A stretch of 64,000 nucleotides of DNA, taken from the NCBI GenBank assembly GCA_948099385.1, contig CANUEZ040000103.1, positions 7,612,501 to 7,676,500 of the forward strand, given 5' to 3'. Source of the stretch: Fasciola hepatica (Eukaryota; Platyhelminthes; Trematoda; Plagiorchiida; Fasciolidae). Shown one piece after another: positions 55,837-64,000 of the stretch. Every line of letters starts with the position of its first letter. Position 1 is the first letter of the stretch. A program made the translations under genes and the position numbers. The notes under the pieces were generated by a model that was not told the DNA's origin, searched no databases, and was given only the letters and a program-made list of their open reading frames with translations.

Positions 55837-58800
55837 CCGTAGTGAAGTGCTGTTGGAAGACTGGACGTCAATCGTTCCGAGTATTATTTAATTATTTTAG
55901 AATTTACTTGAGAAAGAAGGATACTTGTGATGTAATGCTTCACCTCACACACTTTACACACATTTTGGAATGTTTTTTACAAGTTCAGTGCCTAGATCGC
56001 TGAAAATTAAACAGAAACTAGGCGAACACCTGAACGAAACTAGACCAACCGTTCTAAATTTGACGCTATCGACATTATTGTTTAATACCTGGGAGGAACT
56101 CTACTGTGCTTTCAATTGATAACCCATTTGAGCCTTTATTGTACCACAGGGGCCGTAACATTTGGAGTTGAAGTTAAATGACAGATTATTATCCAGTCAT
56201 CCGCTCTGATTTGATTGAAACCAGTGATAGCAGATAAAGCCTTGTAACTTTTTGTTTCACCCACAACTCTCCGATTATTCGAATCCACCAGACAAGGGAG
56301 AGTGAAAAAAAGTCCGAAAAAACCATCAAAATAAGAGCAGCATTTTGTAGAATACAAATAATAATGCATTCTCATTAACTCTTGAAGATGTCCTCCGTGG
56401 TCAGTTCTCCAAAATTTACCCGCAAGTCCAGTGATAATGAACCTGATCTAGCCCAAATGAGCAAAAGTAAAGCGGACTGTTTATTACGACTGAGGGATTT
56501 TTGTGTAACATTCTTGCCAACAGCCCTTGTCTTGTACGGTGCCCTAAACGAGCAACTTCGCAATGCACTGAGAGCTAGGAAAATTAGTGTCCTCGGAATC
56601 ATCGGCTGAGATTCATTTCATTCACATTGAACGTTTAGTGTGAACTGGAGACCGAATCTCAAAGAAACAACCAGGTGCATTCATTCACTACTGCAAATGT
56701 ACTACCACACTTGGCTCGCTGTAAGCGCATCTCAAACTCAATATTTTTGTAGGCAATACGCAGTCTGAACTAGAAAATGACATTCTCTTTCCCACTAGAA
56801 AGCAGCATGATAGTGAAAAGTTGTTTACAGTATTAAGTTTTATATTTACCCCGCATACAAACAATTTTTAGTGCTTAGTGACCTTATTCTAGAACATTTT
56901 CTGAACTGTAGATTTTTAGCAGTTTCGCTGACCGCATACAGCCTAGGGAATTATGCGCCATCTCGTAAATTGTAGTATCTGCTTCGTTATCAAAACCTTA
57001 TTGTTTAGGCAAATAAGGCCACAAAGGATTGCCGCATGAGAACATGGAGAACAGCCTACCAACCAGCAAGTGGACCTATCCCAGGTGACTCGCATGGTAA
57101 TTACACTTAACTTTTACCAGCCCACTTACGACACATCATTGTCTTGTTGGGCACATGTACCTTCTACTTCATTCGCATCACTCGAAGCACAAAGGACTTT
57201 GAAAGCTCCATTGGGATGACCGCAGAAAAGCAATCGTATATGTCCGTGGAAGAAGTACCTTCATTCAACCTTTGCTGATCACTTCTATTATCCATTTGAT
57301 GTTTTCTGGTATGATCTCTAATAATTCATTTTGACTGTGGTTGAATCCGTGAAACGTGCTAGAGGCTAATGGAACATTGAAATACCTGCTTGTATCTATT
57401 TTTGACCCTCATCATATCACTACCAGCATTAACCAGCTTAACGTAATTTTGTACGATGCTGTGATGAGCAAGTACGAAAAGCACCCTGAGTATCACTTGT
57501 TCATTCGCGGGAAGATTCAGGTGCGCTATCTGGGATACCGGAATTAAGGGTTCGAAGAATGCAATGGAAAAGGCAAAGTAAATCCACGGCTAAAGTGTTC
57601 AGAGATGTTGTACTCATTTTATCTGGGAGCATGTTGATTTGCATTGGAATAGGAAAATAATTCATGAAGATATATCACATAACCGGATTTATCGTTCGGC
57701 CAGAATTCAGTTCATTCATCATTATTTGTTGAATCTGACTTGCTTACTTGCCAAACCCATTGAACCATCTTCAATCTGCTAAAATTCAGATTACAAGGAG
57801 AAAGATTCTGTGACTAAATGATTACCTCATCGATCGATGCACCCATCCCAACAGTACATTTATGCATTTTGTGACCGTGCAGTCTCTTGTGTCACATACA
57901 TAAATTCTGTTGAACTACATGGTAAACCTGGTCCATGGCTGATCCGATGTGCATTCCATACACTCTTCTCCATTAAGATAAACTTCTGACCAGTACATGG
58001 CTCCTAACAGTGTGTTCATGTTCCGGTAGCCGGAATAAATATTACTCTATCTAGAGTTGATGACTGTATTCTGGCCATTTGGTCCCAGTATGTCGTTGTC
58101 GATCCCCGTATCTTCTGCTGAATAAAGTGATCGCTGAATTTCCCTAAGGACGTCACGATTTGCGGTTTTCACATTTTCTGTGTACTTTCATTAGATTTCT
58201 TTCTACAGTATTTCATCATGAACCTCAGCTAGTTGTATTTCGTTTTCTAAGGTTTGCGCATCCCTGTTCGCTGTCTGGACTCAGTTCAGAAAAGACACCA
58301 TTCCTTTTTTAAATCCAGGTGACATCTGCCCTGCACTATGACCATTCACACAGTTGTGTCTTTGAGCAACCAATTAGATTTCACAGTCTACGGATTATTC
58401 CCATGGTGCCGGCGATCAAGCAAACCATACTGATCGAAGACCTACAACTATTTAGAAGTTCAAACCAAAGAGATCTATGCCGATATCGTAGGTTCAATAT
58501 TCATAATAGCCATGTAACCAAAAAGCTTTGGCAAATCCATCGTTATTGACTTGCGTGTCATACAAACACACTGAGTAGATGTGGATCGTGGATATATAGA
58601 TCAATAATAAAATCGTTGCAACCTATTCATATCTTTCCATTTCTGACAAAAAAGAAAATTGTAGGGAGATTATTCAGAGGAGATATCAGAAAATGGAAAA
58701 CTGGCCAAATTTCCCAGTGAATTCAGTTCGAACCATATGTTCATACATTTTAGACCCATGTCGTCCACCGTACTCGATGGAATCAATGGATGGACCGAAA

Positions 58801-61800
58801 CTACCTAACTGGATGACGGTATCCAATCGATCATATCTTCACTTAGGAGACGAGATGATTGTCTGCTACCCATCCAACTTTGGGATTGATATTCGTGGAT
58901 CAAAGATGATATGTTTGTGTGCGATTGTGGGATCACCGCTGATGGGCTTCTGTGAGTGTTTATCGGACGTGGAATAACGCGAGTGAAATTGTTAGTTCAT
59001 ATTCTTGTTCCCTTACTGGTGCTTTTATGATGGCCATTGCAAAGAATTTAGTACGTCAAAACCTGGGGCCACTGCAAGTTGACATTTTCACAGTAACATT
59101 ACCGCTGATGCACCGTTGTACTGATTGGGTGAGTGGTATCAGATGCAAATGAGTATTTTGTGGAAGCTTCCCAACAACAGTTGAGCGAATGAAGTACATG
59201 GTAAAAAAAACAATTTCTCACATAAATATTGTGTGGCAAATTTGCATTTTAGAATAAAGAAGTAACTTCCTGGTTTTAAGGTCCTCCAAAATTTGGTACT
59301 GCAAATGATTACGAAATGTGCGATACCGACTGGGAAACAATACAAGTATGCAAATCCCACTTCATCTCAACTCATGAACGTTTACTCAAGTACATATCTT
59401 CAAAAAACTTACGTACCAAGGTATCAACGCTTGTTTTGTATACGAGGACCTACAGATATACATAGATGTTTTTGTGTTTTTCAAGGTATGGTTTTAGGAA
59501 TATATCGAAAATAATAGCGTTGGTAATTTGTGGCCATCTCCCACCTCGACACCAAGAACGCCGATGAATTCGCACTAAGTGAACTAATATATAATCAACT
59601 CCACATTTCCGATCGCCCAGAGCTGGGTCCTATGGTATCACAAGTGATCTCCCACCAAGGACAGGATCAAAACTTCATTGGCATTGGGCCGGAATGGTAG
59701 AGCATCGTGGCAATAAAAGACCTGAAAACATGGACAGGGTGGGATTGATTGGGTGTCCATAAATCAAGGTGACCAGGTAAGAGATATCGGAACGGTGACC
59801 TTCCAAAATGGTAATGGTCAGCGGAAAGGTATCTGACGAAATGTCTGTGATGTTGCGTAATCAACGTTCTTTTGAGGATAGAACTCTGTAGAAATACTGA
59901 AACGCTCATTTCACTCTCCGCCTTACGATTTCTTATTCGGATACCAAAACATGCCATTTCTTTTGCATCTCGGTTTGCTTCGAGTGAATCTACCTCGAGA
60001 ATGATCTGGTTGTTGTTTGGATTGAAGCAGGTTATCCGTTAACAAATTCGATCGAATGACATCGTACTCTCATCGCACGGTCTAACATTGAAATTCTTGG
60101 CGAATGGGTTTCTTTCTCTCCTGTCGCTTCATGCATGATTTTCCTGAACGTTGTGCTCCTTTCGTGAATGTCTGTGACTTCAAAGCTATGCGTGAACAAT
60201 GCTGAATATTTTTATACCTGTAAGTTTACTAGAATATGATTTACATCACAATTATGAACAGTTTATTAATATTCGCTTTACGGTGCTATTCACAGACAGC
60301 GTTGATAACGCTTTCATCGGACAGATAGAAAAAATCCAATAATTTACCGGTAATGTTTGGGTTTGTTTGATTTCATTTGTGAATTGAAGGCTACGCAAAA
60401 TGCTGACCATTTAATTGCTTATGCTGTGCAAACATAAATATGTGTTTTTTAGGAGTCACAATGACAAATAAGGCAGCAATGCACTTATATATAGGTCAAT
60501 CAATGATCAGAAGTGCTCCGTATCACAAATAAGTTGGTAATTTGGTGCGCTAGGTTTTAAACCCATCGCTTTTCGGTGCAGTACTAAAAAACTTGTCAAA
60601 AGTTACACGTCCTAAAGTTCACCGGATTAGTACTACTTATCAATACAAACTAGTCATGTTTCGCTGTTTAGATAGAAAAAAGGGATGAAATATCACTGGA
60701 GTTATCACACTTCGTTCGAATAGTCATTTTATATTTTTGGCAAAAGCCGTGTGGAAAGTCCTAGGTTCGGCGTCGTTTACGGAAACAAAATACCACGATT
60801 TACGTAAGCGTGGTATGCAAATTGTGAACGAAATACGCAATATGATACCGACTGAATCCCTGTTCCAGACATCCGTTTCGATTATTATTGCAATCTTATT
60901 CGACAATTTTCTTCAGAGTGAACCAGTTCCTGTTAATGCATTGGAAAACCACCTCTGAATGAAACCTAAATTTAGTTGAGACTGACGCAAAGTTCGGAAA
61001 TCGCTTTGCAAGTTCAAATCACATTGCGAGGATATTCATGTCATCAAAAACAGGAATAACTGCGACTTGCCCGGTTTCGGCTGTCTAGGGAAATCCCTCG
61101 GATAGTTGTTACGACCGGCAGCCTTGTGACTCAGAATTGGAGATTTTGGCAGGGTTGTAGTTGTGAGATACAAAACTGAACAAATTGACGTCTGTGAGAT
61201 CCATTCTAATGTGCACAGCATTTTTCAACGCCTTATAGATAGGATCGTCCGTGCGTATTTATAAACTTTGCTGGATAACCCTAAATTATTGCTTTCGGCG
61301 AGAAAAGGCCGCATAAATTCCAGTATTTCATTGAATGGTTTTTAGGAGCACAATGCGGAGATGGATTTTGTCAAAGCTTGTTAAACGTAGTTCGCAGCTG
61401 CACTCTGATTTAACCTTCCGATCGTGAATTTTAGGGAGAGAGAAACGCGCTTACAACAAAGCAAAACCAGGCATTTTAAATAAAATATCTCTTTTTGAAA
61501 GTTTGATATACAATGAGGTGATAGTGGTCGTTTGTAAAATAGATAGATCTAATTTAAAATTGAGTACAACAGTCCAATGTGATTTATACACTGGTTTAAC
61601 TTTTACTGCTGGTTCAGTTGTTTCATCTTCTACTAAAAACAAAGTATCAGGTGCAAGAATTTCGGTCCTAACAACTAATGTGCATCGCTTCTTGGTGAAT
61701 TCCACAGTGCTGACATACACAACTGACTCGTTTTCTAATGGCCTGTGTCGATCCGAGTTTGTTCCTCCTATCAAACTACAACCAATCAAAATATTTTGTA

Positions 61801-64000
61801 CTCAATGGTTATTAGGTCAGAGGGGCATTCAGTTCGTAGACAGGTGAATATCTTTTTTCTATTGTATCGCAACTATTTTCCGATCGATCAAGTATTCCCA
61901 TCTTTTTCAATTGATCAGTTGGTTTGATTGGACAGTACAAAGGCACACTTAACCCATGGACAGATGAATGTCGTTTGTCAATCGTTTGAAAGTATGGCTC
62001 TGAAGATCACGTATTCGTAAGACGGAATTCATGTCACGTATAAATTAATTACTCTCCTGCTGTATCTGTATTCGTCACGTGTCGAATTCAGATAAGTATG
62101 CGTACAGGCTTGCTTGTTTTTGCATTAGCTCTTTCACGACTACTGTGTCAATCCGTTGCCAATGATTACTCTTGTAAATGATTTTTCTTCCACGAAATGT
62201 GCTTGCTAAAGTTGAGTAGTGAACTCAGTGACTATTCTCGTTTTGCTTTGACAGCGTTCACTGTTGTTGATATTCTCGGTGAGTTCTAGAATTTTTTTTC
62301 TATCGGCTAGAATGCAAAAATAACGGTCGCAAACAATGTTTGAAATGAATGTGATAAAACAGGACAACGGGAGTGGTTTCGGTTTAAAAATCATTTTTTT
62401 AATTATACGGAATATCCATTTGCTCAGTGAGTACTGAAAAAAACATCGAGTTCACCAGTGGATGGGATTTTCTTGATGAAGTGATATTCATCCTAAAAAA
62501 ACAGTATGAAAACAACAGTGAATGTACCTAACACCTCGGAAAAAGTTGCTGTATTCGAGAATTTAAACTACGCTTTTCAAATCCATAAGGTGATCAAAAG
62601 CTCACGCAAAATAAAGGGACTGTGCTAAACGACTCCTGGAACAACGAAGGTATCTCTGCTTGTGAATTTGTGAGCAATATTTCACAATTAATGAATGCGC
62701 TTCACGGAGACAACTGAAGTGACCAAATTCTTTTTTCTTATTACAGGTTTCATATATTGTACTCGATCTACACGATGAATGGTCACTTCGTTATGTCGGA
62801 TGTGAGGATCAATTTACAAATGATTGAAACCGAACCACCTTTGTGTACTTCTTTCACCTAAATTTAGACGAAAAAGTTAACTTGATGTGTCTGCATCAAG
62901 AAGTTACTGTACTGGATACAGCGATACTAGTTCGAGTGTGTTCAAAATTAAGCAGGGTTTTTCGTTTCCAGCGACATAACCAATATGTTGTTTCACACTA
63001 TATTGTGAATAGATCATCCGCCAATGCAGTTAGCTAGGTAATGTTTTATCTGAAGATAAAATTGTGTGACTTGAGTTGTTATAGTAAATTTGCATGAGAT
63101 GTGAAAGACCGAACTTATAATTGACCAAATATTATCTCATCTGTAAATGATCGTCACATTCATGCTTAGGGTAACCAAGTAAAACGAAGAATAAGAAATC
63201 AATGAATACTGTTTCATCTTGTGGATCATAGTAACTACACGTTTGCTGATGGGTTCACGAAGCACATCTGCTGATTAGTAGGCATGCATGACCTTGAAAT
63301 CAACGTCGTGTGAGCGGTGTTTCTTAAGCGCCTATTCTGCTGGCGTATTGATGGAGCAGTATACAATCAGAAGCGGAAGAATTAGTAAATTGGTAATTAT
63401 TTCTGTGATAACTATTGCCCAGAACATTTCCGTGAATGAATAAACTTGCTCAAATTGTTTTCTAAAATATGGTTTCGAAAACGACGCGATGAGCAAGAGT
63501 CAGTAAGTTCGATTCGGGTAGTGATGTTATCTGCATTTCGATTGGAAAAAGAATGTAAAACGTGCAATCAGTGCACTTAGAGAGGAAATTTCCCACAGAC
63601 ATCTTGTATACCACTGACAAGAAGTATGGAACAAATTGCACTGCCTCATCTTTCAATCGATACAAAACACGAATCATCAGCCCATCAAAGATAATCATTT
63701 ATTTCAGTCTCTAATAGATTACAATCTCAACAATATTTGGTCTGAGTATCAGTTCACATTTCATGTTTTTAAGTGAGAGTAAATGACTAAGGCATAATGA
63801 GAAATTCGCCAAAGTAATCGTCCAACGACTATGAGGTTCCAAAACACATTATTCCAGTTGATTTAGGCTGCGTTATATTATGATCGACCTTGTTTATCAG
63901 AGAATAAATATTCCTCAAAAGACTACCTTACCACTGGGTAATGGACCAATTTGCGCCTCGCCTAGAGAAACCTCTATTTTGGTCCCGGTTATAGCCATTC
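55837..64000. other. AT-rich region without recognisable genes
   Basis: About 8.2 kb visibly richer in A and T than the rest, without the repeats found elsewhere. Open frames are short: 56382-56609 (+, KMSSVVSSPKFTRKSSDNEP...), 58693-58977 (+, with SNRSYLHLGDEMIVCYPSNF), 60737-60958 (+), 61503-61847 (+) opposite 61451-61789 (-), and 62843-63037 (+). None shows a known domain. Some could be exons: the 60737 frame is preceded by a pyrimidine-rich stretch ending AAAAG, and the 58693 frame is followed by GTGAGTG. This is not enough to call a gene. It may be intronic or intergenic DNA, or an older unrecognised transposon. Confidence 0.4.

Noticed and set aside
58693..58977. 94-codon frame as an esterase-like exon
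   Set aside because: Superficial resemblance only; no catalytic motif and too short to decide.
1..64000. CRISPR arrays, tRNA or rRNA genes
   Set aside because: No regularly spaced short repeats with unique spacers and no recognisable RNA gene cores were seen. The tandem repeats present are degenerate minisatellites.

Overview
The window is eukaryotic: no bacterial operons, several short AG-GT intron-like gaps, TA and ATT microsatellites, and a very high load of decayed transposable elements. The retroelement families (CR1-like and RTE/other 'AGPD..PP'-type LINEs, CsRn1/Kabuki-like gypsy elements with a TGGTGAGCCC primer site, BEL/Pao, CACTA-like and MULE-like DNA transposons) fit a parasitic flatworm (trematode or tapeworm). 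That placement is inference from family resemblance, not from a host gene. No intact host protein-coding gene, tRNA or rRNA could be supported.

Layout. 0-9.9 kb: two CR1-like LINE ORF2 remnants, degenerate tandem repeats, and a first copy of a 517-bp repeat. 9.9-15.3 kb: a nearly full-length but dead BEL/Pao internal region (gag, protease, RT, RNase H, integrase) with a probable 3' LTR. 15.3-17.5 kb: second 517-bp repeat, interrupted by a 722-bp piece of a DNA transposon that carries a DUF4806-like exon and an array of CCCAACCAAATCCCAAT motifs. 17.5-22.8 kb: a gypsy element (copy A) disrupted by LINE material. 24.4-26.7 kb: CACTA-like transposase plus a DUF4806-like companion gene. 26.9-28.1 kb: gypsy LTR. 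28.3-30.3 kb: two MULE-type DNA-binding fragments. 31.3-36.7 kb: minus-strand gypsy remnants. 37.1-40.4 kb: LINE ORF1 (minus) and an RT scrap. 40.5-49.0 kb: a second gypsy (copy B) with both LTRs. 49.5-55.8 kb: an inverted copy of the 20-28 kb material. 55.8-64 kb: more AT-rich sequence with no recognisable gene.

The main structural story is a set of recent, nearly identical duplications. Block 18340-22839 reappears in direct orientation at 41572-46086, spliced into another gypsy element: homologous at its left edge, but with a 4-base CGAT microhomology join at its right edge. The same LINE block plus the CACTA/DUF4806/LTR block (19948-28113) reappears inverted at 49492-55836, minus an exact 1899-bp deletion with a CTG microhomology. 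The result is a pair of inverted arms 6-8 kb long around a 21-kb spacer. Nearly all coding parts carry stops, frameshifts or lost catalytic residues that are shared between copies, so they were already dead when duplicated. The CACTA/DUF4806 unit is the least damaged mobile component and the best candidate for something active or poorly described.
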